Source: Treponema sp.
GTDB lineage: Bacteria; Spirochaetota; Spirochaetia; Treponematales; UBA12059
NCBI GenBank assembly: GCA_012517645.1
Contig: JAAYUR010000064.1
Coordinates: 1-13,619, forward strand
Length of the DNA stretch: 13,619 bases
Direction: 5' to 3'
Part shown: in pieces, positions 6,959-13,619 of the stretch
Layout: the number at the start of each line of letters is the position of its first letter
Numbering within the stretch: position 1 is the stretch's first letter
The notes under the pieces: generated by a model
What the model was told of the DNA's origin: nothing
What the model saw: only the letters and a program-made list of their open reading frames with translations
Database searches by the model: none
Program-made: the position numbers and the translations under genes

Positions 6959-6974
6959 AGCAAGGTTCGTGCCA
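6959..6974 (-). promoter_or_regulatory. Sigma54 (RpoN) promoter of the sigma factor gene
   Basis: The minus-strand sequence TGGCACGAACCTTGCT matches the sigma54 consensus core TGGCACG-N4-TTGCW at every defined base. The -24 GG (6973-6972) and -12 GC (6961-6960) are separated by exactly 10 nt. The expected transcription start is near 6948, leaving a leader of about 11 nt that just contains the Shine-Dalgarno GGGAGGA (6947-6941) and leads to ATG 6937. Upstream DNA (about 6985-7080) is AT-rich for this genome, as expected for a region bent by an enhancer-binding protein. TATAAG next to it could be read as a sigma70 -10, but no suitable -35 accompanies it. Confidence 0.82.
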
Positions 6975-7180
6975 AACCAGGAGACACCCGTCGAAAATGA
7001 GAAGCCGGGATGACAAGCTTCGACAGCAAGGTGTTTATTTATTTTACCAACAAGATTTAATACGATTAATCGATCGGCCTTTCCGGGGCGGTTTGGTGAT
7101 CCCATCCAACCCTTCGAAGGGGAAGGGATGCCCGTATGTTTCTTTTCCACACGGTCGGTACGAACAGGGCAAAAACCGTA

Positions 7181-7858
7181 TCAAAACGATCCACTTTCCA
7201 TGCCGAAAGAAGGCTGCGTGCGCCCGCAGCACTGTCGGTAGGGAAGGCCGGACCCGCAGGAACACCGATCGTCGGGCCTCTGGAGAGATCTCCGGCGGAA
7301 ATTCCCCGGCAGGACCTTGGCCCTGTCCAGGAATCTAAAGGGGAAGGGTATCTCGAAGGCCTGGAACAGCTCGAGTTTGTCGGAGCAGGATCTCCCGGAC
7401 AGGGACTCCGCGCCGACGAGTCTCAGCCAGGCGTCGGCGATGATTCGAGCAACGGCGTCCCGTTCCGCCTCGGTTCGGAACCGACCTCCGGGGCGAGAGC
7501 TCAGATAGCGCCTCAGCTGGATGCTGAAGAAGGCCCGAAAGTCGTCCTTGTCCATGCAGCCAGTGGATACCATCCCGTACCCGTTGACCATGTGCCGATA
7601 GAGCCTTCGGGCAGCTCCTCGGGGCTTCAGCTTTTGCGCGGATACGAGGCTTTTCACCGCAAGCTCGGACCTCCCGAGCCGGAACAGAGGTATCGCCAGC
7701 CAGTACAAGTACCGGGCAAGGGCCGCATGGCTGTCGGGGGGGCATCCGTCGACGGCGGCGCGGAAAAGCCTTAGAGCGGACTGCGAGTCGTGTCGGGCGA
7801 GGGATCTCATCCCCGCCCTGTAGGAACGCTCCAATGTATCCTTGTTCTTCCCGCGCAT
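7181..7858 (-). CDS. TPR-like protein with C-terminal SEC-C zinc motif, function unknown
   Basis: The 225-residue product is not assignable to a characterised gene. The N-terminal half (about 5-85) reads as paired helices typical of tetratricopeptide-like repeats (for example RSYRAGMRSLARHDSQSALR, then LYWLAIPLFRLGRSELAVKS). The C-terminus carries a SEC-C motif, RCSCGSGLPYRQCCG (about 198-212), with the four metal-ligand cysteines Cys199, Cys201, Cys210 and Cys211. This motif binds zinc and occurs at the SecA C-terminus and in many small proteins of unknown role. There is no signal peptide or membrane segment, so a cytoplasmic location is likely. The start at ATG 7858 has no clear ribosome binding site. 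TTG 7834 (preceded by AAGGA) or ATG 7810 are alternatives. It lies between glgX and the sigma factor gene; the context does not reveal a role. Confidence 0.75.
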   Translation of the reverse strand: MRGKNKDTLERSYRAGMRSLARHDSQSALRLFRAAVDGCPPDSHAALARYLYWLAIPLFRLGRSELAVKSLVSAQKLKPRGAARRLYRHMVNGYGMVSTGCMDKDDFRAFFSIQLRRYLSSRPGGRFRTEAERDAVARIIADAWLRLVGAESLSGRSCSDKLELFQAFEIPFPFRFLDRAKVLPGNFRRRSLQRPDDRCSCGSGLPYRQCCGRTQPSFGMESGSF

Positions 7859-7911
7859 GAGGATAAGGTACGAATACCGGACCCGCGAATCAAGCCGGCG
7901 CAGGGAGTCTG

Positions 7912-7936
7912 CCCGGCAAGATGTTGATGTGCCGGG
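7912..7936 (-). other. Stem-loop between glgX and the SEC-C gene
   Basis: CCCGGCA and TGCCGGG form a 7-bp stem with an 11-nt loop in the 95-nt gap after glgX. No T tract follows on either strand, so it is not a classical terminator. It could stabilise the glgX mRNA 3' end or lower expression of the downstream gene. The structure is visible in the sequence; its function is unknown. Confidence 0.4.
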
Positions 7937-7953
7937 AATAATCCACCACCCTG

Positions 7954-10119
7954 CTAGGACAGCGCCGCGGGATCCCGGGCAAGAAGGAGGACCAGACTGC
8001 GCGGAGCAAGGAGGCACTCGTCCTGAGGCGAGAGGACGGGCTCGGTCCCGGGCTCCCGAATGTCCTCCGGGGAGGGCCGAGAGGTATCCACAGCCGCGTG
8101 CCAGCGCGTGTCCGGCGGCGGCGGACAGATCCGGAACCTAACCGCGGATTCGGAAGCGTTGAACATCAAGAAAAAGTCGTTGTCGTCCCGATCCGCCACG
8201 ATATCCGCCCGGGAACCGTCGATCCGGGCCGCGATCACCCGGTCGATCCGGGCCCAGTCCGGGGCCTTTCCGGAGGGGTCATACCAGGAAATATCCGGGA
8301 TGGCGTTGTAGTTGGCGTCCTTACCGGTGAAGAACTCCGGGCGCCGGAACGCCGGATGCCGCATCCGGAACGCGATCAACTCCCGGACGAAACGGACCAG
8401 GTCCCGGTTCTCGTCCGCCAGGGACCAGTCGATCCAGGACACGGGGTTGTCCTGGCAGTAGGCGTTGTTGTTCCCGCCCTGGGTGCGGAGGAATTCGTCG
8501 CCCGCAAGGAGCATGGGGGTTCCGATGGATAGAAGGAGGGTGGCCAGGAAGTTCCGCGCCTGCCGGGCCCGTACGGATCGGATGCCGGGGTCCTCGGTAG
8601 GTCCATCCACCCCGTACCCGCAGGAGAAGTTCGCGTCGTGGCCGTCCGCCTCGCCTTCGCCGTTATCCAGGTTCCGCTTGCGCTCGTAGGTGACCAGGTC
8701 ATGCAGTGTGAACCCGTCGTGGCTCGTGATGTAGTTGATCGAGTGGAACGGTTTTCGGCCGTCCCGAAGATACAGGTCCGATGAGCCTGTGATCCGGGTG
8801 CAGAAGTTGCGGACCTCGTGATGGTCGCCGCGCCAAAACTTTCGCACGTCGTCCCGAAATCGGTCGTTCCACTCCGCCCAACGGCCGCCCGGGAAGCTTC
8901 CGACCTGGTAGGCGCCTCCGGCGTCCCAGGCCTCCGCGATGATCTTGGTCTGCCGCAGGATGGGATCCTCCGCGATCTGCTCGATCACCGGGGGATTCTC
9001 CAGGAGCCGTCCCTTGGAGTCCCTCCCGAGGATGGAGCCCAGGTCGAAGCGGAACCCGTCCACGTGCATCTCGACGACCCAATAGTGCAGGCAGTCCAGG
9101 ATGAAGTTTCTAACCACCGGATGGTTGCAGTTCAGGGTGTTCCCGCACCCGGAAAAGTTCTTGTAGTACCGAGGGTCCTCGTCCAGGATGTACCAGATCG
9201 AGTTGTCCAACCCCCGGAAGGATACCGTAGGGCCGAGCTCGTTCCCCTCCCCGGTGTGATTGAAGACCACGTCCAGGATCACCTCGATCCCGGACCGATG
9301 CAGGGCCTTCACCATTTCCTTGAACTCCGCGACCTGGGCGCCGCGAATCCGGGAACTGGCGTAGGTGCTTTTGGGCGCGAAGAAGGCCAAGGTATTGTAG
9401 CCCCAGTACTGCCGAAGCCGTTCCCCCGTTCGGGGGTTCTTCCGGGGATTGTCCAGGGAGTCGAACTCCTGTACAGGCAGCAGCTCCAGGCTGGTGATTC
9501 CAAGAGATTTGAGCCGAGGGATCGACTCGATCACGCCCCGGTAGGTTCCGGGATTCTCCACCCCGGAACTAGGATGCGCCGTGAGTCCCCGGACGTGGGC
9601 CTCGTAGATCACGCAGTGCCGAAGAGGATAGTTGAGGGGGCGATCCCCTTCCCAGTCGAATTCGTCGTCCACCACCACGCACTTGGGCACATAGGCCGCG
9701 TCGTCCTCTTCGGAAAAGCTCAGGTCCGCCTCCGGCCTGTCGGGGATGTAGGCCCGGGCTCGTGAGAGATCCCAGGTGAACTCCCCGGTAAGAGCCTTGG
9801 CGTAGGGATCCAGGAGGACCTTGTTGGGATTGAAGCGGAATCCCCGCTCCGGAAGGAAGGGACCCTCCGCGCGGTACAGGTAGAGGGCGCCGGGCTTTAG
9901 CCCCTCCACGAGCACATGCCAGATATCCCCCGTCCGGTTCTGATGGGGGTCCAGGCGGATCTCCATCATCGCCTCCCCGTCCTCCGGGGAATCGTAGAGA
10001 CAGAGCGTCATCGCCAGGGCGTTGCGGGAAAAGACGGCGAAGTTCACGCCCCCGTCCAGGGCTTGGGCCCCGAACGGGCGCGGATGTCCGGGTCGAACTG
10101 AAACAGCGTCGGGGCGCAA
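7954..10119 (-). CDS. glgX: Glycogen debranching enzyme GlgX (GH13 isoamylase type)
   Basis: GlgX hydrolyses alpha-1,6 branches of glycogen left by phosphorylase. The 721-residue product has an N-terminal CBM48-like domain (RPGHPRPFGAQALDGGVNFA onward), a GH13 barrel, and a C-terminal beta domain. Barrel motifs are DVVFNHTGEG, VDGFRFDLGS (nucleophile Asp359), IIAEAWDAG (acid/base Glu396) and YITSHDGFT (Asp468). RQYWGYNTLAFFAPKSTYAS and GGNNNAYCQDNPVSWIDW are typical of GlgX/isoamylases. I chose TTG at 10119 because AAGGAG lies 5 nt upstream. The longer ATG at 10155 lacks a ribosome binding site and falls inside a likely extended -10 promoter, so it is probably not translated. Adding it would give 733 residues. 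No signal peptide is seen. It is preceded by purK (107 nt gap) and followed by the SEC-C gene. Confidence 0.95.
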   Translation of the reverse strand: MRPDAVSVRPGHPRPFGAQALDGGVNFAVFSRNALAMTLCLYDSPEDGEAMMEIRLDPHQNRTGDIWHVLVEGLKPGALYLYRAEGPFLPERGFRFNPNKVLLDPYAKALTGEFTWDLSRARAYIPDRPEADLSFSEEDDAAYVPKCVVVDDEFDWEGDRPLNYPLRHCVIYEAHVRGLTAHPSSGVENPGTYRGVIESIPRLKSLGITSLELLPVQEFDSLDNPRKNPRTGERLRQYWGYNTLAFFAPKSTYASSRIRGAQVAEFKEMVKALHRSGIEVILDVVFNHTGEGNELGPTVSFRGLDNSIWYILDEDPRYYKNFSGCGNTLNCNHPVVRNFILDCLHYWVVEMHVDGFRFDLGSILGRDSKGRLLENPPVIEQIAEDPILRQTKIIAEAWDAGGAYQVGSFPGGRWAEWNDRFRDDVRKFWRGDHHEVRNFCTRITGSSDLYLRDGRKPFHSINYITSHDGFTLHDLVTYERKRNLDNGEGEADGHDANFSCGYGVDGPTEDPGIRSVRARQARNFLATLLLSIGTPMLLAGDEFLRTQGGNNNAYCQDNPVSWIDWSLADENRDLVRFVRELIAFRMRHPAFRRPEFFTGKDANYNAIPDISWYDPSGKAPDWARIDRVIAARIDGSRADIVADRDDNDFFLMFNASESAVRFRICPPPPDTRWHAAVDTSRPSPEDIREPGTEPVLSPQDECLLAPRSLVLLLARDPAALS

Positions 10120-10145
10120 GGGGACTCCTTGTTTCGATGCGGAGT

Positions 10146-10154
10146 AGTATAGCA
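10146..10154 (-). promoter_or_regulatory. Extended -10 promoter candidate for glgX
   Basis: The minus strand reads TGC-TATACT, an extended -10 (TGn plus five of six TATAAT bases), with no good -35 at the usual distance. The expected start near 10139 gives a leader of about 20 nt that includes AAGGAG and leads to the TTG start. A weak hairpin (CCTTG / CAAGG, 10176-10194, 9-nt loop) lies upstream and may mark the end of the purK transcript, but it has only a short T-containing tail. Confidence 0.5.
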
Positions 10155-10226
10155 TGCCCTTCTTGGTGTTACGAACCTTGTTATTCGATCAAGGGGCAAA
10201 CGGCCGGAATCGGGTGCGATCGGATC

Positions 10227-11453
10227 CTACCGCAGACCCGGTTGAGGAATTCCTCGGCCCCCTAGGATCCGAAGCCGGGACCGCGCGGTTTCGGCCTTCA
10301 GGGCGGCTTCCTCGGCCGTATCCGCGATCGCGGTAAGGTGGCCCATCTTGCGGTAGGGCCGGACTTCCCGCTTGCCGTACAGATGGATCGTGACCCCCGG
10401 CACCGCAAGGGCTTCCGCCAGGCCCTCGTACTCGGGCGTACCGGAGGCGCCGGGGGCACCCAGGAGGTTCAACATCCGGGCGGGCCGGAACTGTTCCGTC
10501 GACGCGGGGGGCAGGCCCGCCAGGATCCGGAAAAATTGCTCGAATTGGCTGGCCGAACAGGCGTCCTGGGTGAAGTGGCCGGAGTTGTGGGGTCGGGGGG
10601 CGGCCTCGTTGACCAGGACCCGCCCGTCCCGGGTCCGGAAGAGCTCCACCCCGAAGACCCCGACGGCCCCGGCGCCTCCGGGAGAGACGTCCCGGGCCGC
10701 CCGGTCCAGGGCCTCCACGCAGCGCAAGGCCGTTCGGAGGGCGGACTGGAGGATCTCCGGGGGCTCGTCCGCGGGGGCCCGGACGGAGTCGCAGAGGTTG
10801 GCCGCGGGATCGAAGACCATTTCGACGCAGGGATAGGCTGCCGGTTCCGAGCCGGGAGCGCGGACGACCACCACCGCCAGTTCCTTGGAGAAATCGACCT
10901 TGGCCTCCAGGAAGCTGGGCCCGGTCAGGGGTTCGTCCGAGGGGCCGTAGAGGACCCGGACCCCCCGGCCGTCGTACCCCCCCCGGCGGAGCTTCTGCAC
11001 CACCGGGAAACCCCCGACTTTCGCGGCCCGGGAGCGGAGGGTCTTCGCGCGGTCCGCCGCGGGCAGGGAGGCCAGGTCGTCGGGAAGGTCGACCCAGGGG
11101 GCCTGGGCCAGGCCGGCCTCGTCCCAGAGCCGCTTCTGCTGTCCCTTGTCCTGGATGCTCTCGAGGACCGCGGCTCCCGGGATGACGGGCACGCCCCGGG
11201 CCTCCAGCTCCTTCAAGGCGTCCACGCGGACGTGCTCGATCTCGTAGGACACGACATCCACCCGGCCGCCCAGGTCCAGGACAGCCTCGGGGTCCGAGAG
11301 ATCGCCGATCAGGACCTCGTCCGCCAGGTCCGCCGCCGGCGAGGGATAGTCGGGGGTCAGGACCGCGAAGTGCGCCGGGTACTTTCGGGCCTCCTCGATG
11401 GTCATCCGGCCCAGCTGGCCTCCCCCGAGGATGCCGATCCGCCGCAGTCCCAC
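10227..11453 (-). CDS. purK: 5-(carboxyamino)imidazole ribonucleotide synthase PurK
   Basis: PurK uses ATP and bicarbonate to convert AIR to N5-CAIR, which a class I PurE then rearranges to CAIR. The 408-residue product is somewhat longer than the usual 350-390. It begins with the family's nucleotide-binding loop ILGGGQLGRMT and has DVVSYEIEHV, VVQKLRRGGYDGRGVRV (ATP-grasp), and the C-terminal metal/ATP segment VNEAAPRPHNSGHFTQDACS followed by QFEQFFR. The start is GTG at 11453, with GGGGAGGA just upstream inside the end of ftsK. The ftsK stop is only 1 nt away, so the two are surely co-transcribed. It does not sit next to purE here, nor in the purFMND cluster, which is unusual. The product is cytoplasmic. 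Confidence 0.96.
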   Translation of the reverse strand: MGLRRIGILGGGQLGRMTIEEARKYPAHFAVLTPDYPSPAADLADEVLIGDLSDPEAVLDLGGRVDVVSYEIEHVRVDALKELEARGVPVIPGAAVLESIQDKGQQKRLWDEAGLAQAPWVDLPDDLASLPAADRAKTLRSRAAKVGGFPVVQKLRRGGYDGRGVRVLYGPSDEPLTGPSFLEAKVDFSKELAVVVVRAPGSEPAAYPCVEMVFDPAANLCDSVRAPADEPPEILQSALRTALRCVEALDRAARDVSPGGAGAVGVFGVELFRTRDGRVLVNEAAPRPHNSGHFTQDACSASQFEQFFRILAGLPPASTEQFRPARMLNLLGAPGASGTPEYEGLAEALAVPGVTIHLYGKREVRPYRKMGHLTAIADTAEEAALKAETARSRLRILGGRGIPQPGLR

Positions 11454-11454
11454 C

Positions 11455-13618
11455 TCAGTCCTCCCCGTCCGGGTCCCCGCCCGATGTCCCGCCGAGCCCG
11501 TCCGGCCCGCCCTCCCCGAATCCGAGCTCCGGGCCCGAGCCCGCCCGGGGGAGGCGGCCCGCGTCCGGACGGCCGGCCACCTCGGGGTTGCGCATGACGT
11601 CCCGGGGCTTGGAGCCCTGGGAGGGGCCCACGATCCCCTTTTCCTCCATCATCTCCACCAGGCGGGCGGCCCGGTTATACCCGATCTTGAGCCTGCGCTG
11701 GAGGTAGGAGGCGCTGGCCTTGCCCTGTTGGAGGACGATCTCCAGGGCCTTGTCGAACAGTGGGTCGTCCCCCTCGTCGTCGAAGAGGGAGAGACTTCCG
11801 TCCTCCTCGTCCTCGTCGAAGAAGATCTCGTCGTCGATGTAGTCCGGCTGGCCCAGGGTCTTCACGTGCCCCACGACCCGCTCCACCTCCTCCTCGGAGA
11901 CGAAGGCGCCCTGCATGCGCACCGGGAAGGCGTCCTGGGCGGTGGACACGAGCATGTCGCCCTTGCCCAGGAGCTTCTCCGCCCCCACGGCGTCGATGAT
12001 GATCCGGGAGTCGAACTTGCTGGCCACCATGAAGGCCACCCGGCTGGGGATGTTGGCCTTGATGAGGCCCGTGATCACGTCGATGGAGGGGCGCTGGGTG
12101 GCCAGGACCAGGTGGATCCCCACGGCCCGGCTCATGGCGGCCAGGCGGGCCAGGGTGCTCTCCAGCTCCTTGCCCGTGGTGGCCATGAGGTCCGCGAACT
12201 CGTCGATGACCACCACGATGTAGGGCATTGTCTCCGCGGCGAACTCGCGCTCCTTGATCCGGCGGTTGTAGCTCTTGATGTCCCGGACCCCCACCCCGTC
12301 CAGAAGGCTGTAGCGCCGCTCCATCTCGCAGATGCAGTACTGGAGGGCCTGGAAGGCCCGCTTGGGCTCCGTGACCACCGGGGTGAGGAGGTGGGGGATT
12401 CCGTTGTAGAGCTTGAGCTCGACGATCTTGGGGTCGATGAGGAGGAGCTTCACCTCGTTCCAGCTCTTCCGGTAGAGGATGGAAAGGATGATGGAGTTTA
12501 CCAGGACGGACTTGCCGGACCCCGTGGCACCCGCGATGAGGAGGTGGGGCATCTGGGTCAGGTCGATGATCTGGACCTCCCCGGCGATGTCCTTGCCCAG
12601 GGCCAGGGGGATCTCGAACTTGGCGGCCCGGAAGACGTCGGTCTCCACGATCTCCCGGAAGCTCACCACCGAGCGTTTGTCGTTGGGCACCTCGATGCCC
12701 ACCGCATGCTTGCCCGGGATGGGGGCCACGATGCGGACGCTGGAGGCGGCCAGGCGCAGGGCGATGTTGTCCGAGAGGTTCACGATCTTGGAAAGTTTGA
12801 CCCCCGGGGCCGGGAGGATCTCGAACATGGTGACCACCGGGCCCCGCCGGATCCCCGTGACCTCCGCCTCGATGTTGAACTCCGCCAAGGTGTCCCGGAG
12901 GACGTCCGCGGAGCGGCGGGTCTTGTCGTCGATGACCCAGTACTGGCCGTCGGGATAGACCGTGAGAATGTCCGTGGGCATCGAGTAGGCCGCGACGTGG
13001 AGGGTCTTTGCGGAGCGCCGGGGGGCGGGGGGCACGGACTCGAAGACCGGCTGGGAATGACGGCCCCCGGAGGATCCGCCGGCTGCCGCTCCGTCCGCGG
13101 CCGCGCCGGCCCCCGGGGCCCTCGATCCGAAAGGCGAGCCCCGGCTGGGGCGCATCTCCGCCTCCGCCGTGGGGTCCGCGGCCACTCCGGAAAGGAGGGG
13201 CGGGCGGAGGCCGGATTCAGGTCTCGAAACCGGGCCGACCTCGGATTCCGCATCCGAACCGAACCCGGCTTCCGAATCCGGGCTCTTTCCGGTACCGGCG
13301 CTCCGCAGGAGCACCGGAATGGGAGCCTCCTCCGAGCCCTCCGCGCTCGTGTTCCATTCCGGAACCGCCCGAGCCTCCGGCGTCGGGTCGAAGGGACCCT
13401 CGGCAACAGACTCCCCGTCGGGGCCGGTCATGTCGGGCAGGTCGGGCGACCGGAGCGACCCGCGGCTTTCAACGTCCCTTCCCGCCAGGGCGGCCGGCGA
13501 AGTCAGCCCCGAAACCGGGAAGAGCTCATCCCCCTCGGCGGGAACCAGGGGGATGAACTTGGAGAACCCGCTTGCGGACCCCTCCGGCTCGCGCCGGGCT
13601 GTGGTTACAGAGTCTCCA
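11455..13618 (-). CDS. ftsK: DNA translocase FtsK/SpoIIIE (5' truncated by window edge)
   Basis: FtsK pumps double-stranded DNA through the division septum and helps resolve chromosome dimers. The frame is open to the window edge with no stop, giving about 720 visible residues. The membrane domain expected at the N-terminus lies outside the window, so ATG 13431 is not the start. The visible part begins with a Pro/Gly/Ser/Glu-rich linker (about 13618-13020). It continues through the alpha domain to the RecA-like motor with Walker A GATGSGKS (12531-12508) and Walker B VVVIDEFADLM (about 12216-12184), then LATQRPSIDVITGLIKANIPSR. The winged-helix gamma domain follows (ALEIVLQQGKASASYLQRRL ... 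EEKGIVGPSQGSKPRDV), which in relatives reads KOPS signals. An extra disordered, acidic Gly/Pro tail of about 45 residues follows gamma. purK starts 1 nt after the stop. Confidence 0.95.
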   Translation of the reverse strand, partial: GDSVTTARREPEGSASGFSKFIPLVPAEGDELFPVSGLTSPAALAGRDVESRGSLRSPDLPDMTGPDGESVAEGPFDPTPEARAVPEWNTSAEGSEEAPIPVLLRSAGTGKSPDSEAGFGSDAESEVGPVSRPESGLRPPLLSGVAADPTAEAEMRPSRGSPFGSRAPGAGAAADGAAAGGSSGGRHSQPVFESVPPAPRRSAKTLHVAAYSMPTDILTVYPDGQYWVIDDKTRRSADVLRDTLAEFNIEAEVTGIRRGPVVTMFEILPAPGVKLSKIVNLSDNIALRLAASSVRIVAPIPGKHAVGIEVPNDKRSVVSFREIVETDVFRAAKFEIPLALGKDIAGEVQIIDLTQMPHLLIAGATGSGKSVLVNSIILSILYRKSWNEVKLLLIDPKIVELKLYNGIPHLLTPVVTEPKRAFQALQYCICEMERRYSLLDGVGVRDIKSYNRRIKEREFAAETMPYIVVVIDEFADLMATTGKELESTLARLAAMSRAVGIHLVLATQRPSIDVITGLIKANIPSRVAFMVASKFDSRIIIDAVGAEKLLGKGDMLVSTAQDAFPVRMQGAFVSEEEVERVVGHVKTLGQPDYIDDEIFFDEDEEDGSLSLFDDEGDDPLFDKALEIVLQQGKASASYLQRRLKIGYNRAARLVEMMEEKGIVGPSQGSKPRDVMRNPEVAGRPDAGRLPRAGSGPELGFGEGGPDGLGGTSGGDPDGED

Positions 13619-13619
13619 G

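Noticed and set aside
6938..7150. 71-residue N-terminal extension of the sigma factor
   Set aside because: The stretch is AT-rich, has no family similarity and contains the sigma54 promoter and Shine-Dalgarno; ATG 6937 is the better start.
7859..8017. N-terminal extension of the SEC-C protein into glgX
   Set aside because: It overlaps the end of glgX and reads as non-protein-like sequence; it crosses a hairpin in the gap.

Overview
This window looks like chromosomal core DNA from a GC-rich spirochaete (Spirochaetales/Spirochaetaceae). The lineage call rests on the first gene, whose product resembles the spirochaete-restricted DUF5312 family, and is supported by the style of the sigma factor. 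It is an inference from the sequence, not a database match. I see no insertion sequence, prophage, CRISPR array or toxin-antitoxin module. The genes are ordinary housekeeping genes, and the unusual material lies in the short non-coding stretches.

Layout. (1) Plus strand, 2-5603: a 5'-truncated DUF5312-like gene, then purF-purM-purN-purD, each pur gene overlapping the next by 4-10 nt. These encode steps 1, 2, 3 and 5 of de novo IMP synthesis. (2) 5604-6058: a convergent intergenic region with a self-contained minus-strand tRNA-Gly(CCC) unit. It has a near-consensus sigma70 promoter, a tRNA enclosed in a very long two-part inverted repeat, and an intrinsic terminator. A perfect 22-nt palindrome separates it from the sigma gene. 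(3) Minus strand, 13619 down to 6059: a 5'-truncated ftsK, purK (1 nt downstream), glgX, a small TPR-like/SEC-C protein, and a short primary-type sigma70 factor.

Two regulatory observations stand out. First, the sigma factor gene is preceded by an exact-core sigma54 promoter (TGGCACG-N4-TTGC, with 10 nt between the GG and GC elements). This suggests a sigma54-to-sigma70-family cascade like the RpoN-RpoS pathway of Borrelia. Second, the tRNA-Gly precursor can fold its flanks into a helix of about 40 bp with a side hairpin, which resembles an RNase III-processed rRNA stem more than a usual tRNA precursor.

How the genes relate: purFMND and purK all serve purine synthesis but sit in separate transcription units. 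PurK implies the two-step N5-CAIR route to CAIR. GlgX trims glycogen, FtsK moves DNA at division, and the sigma factor probably controls a regulon elsewhere in the genome. purE, purH, purB, purL and purC are not in the window.
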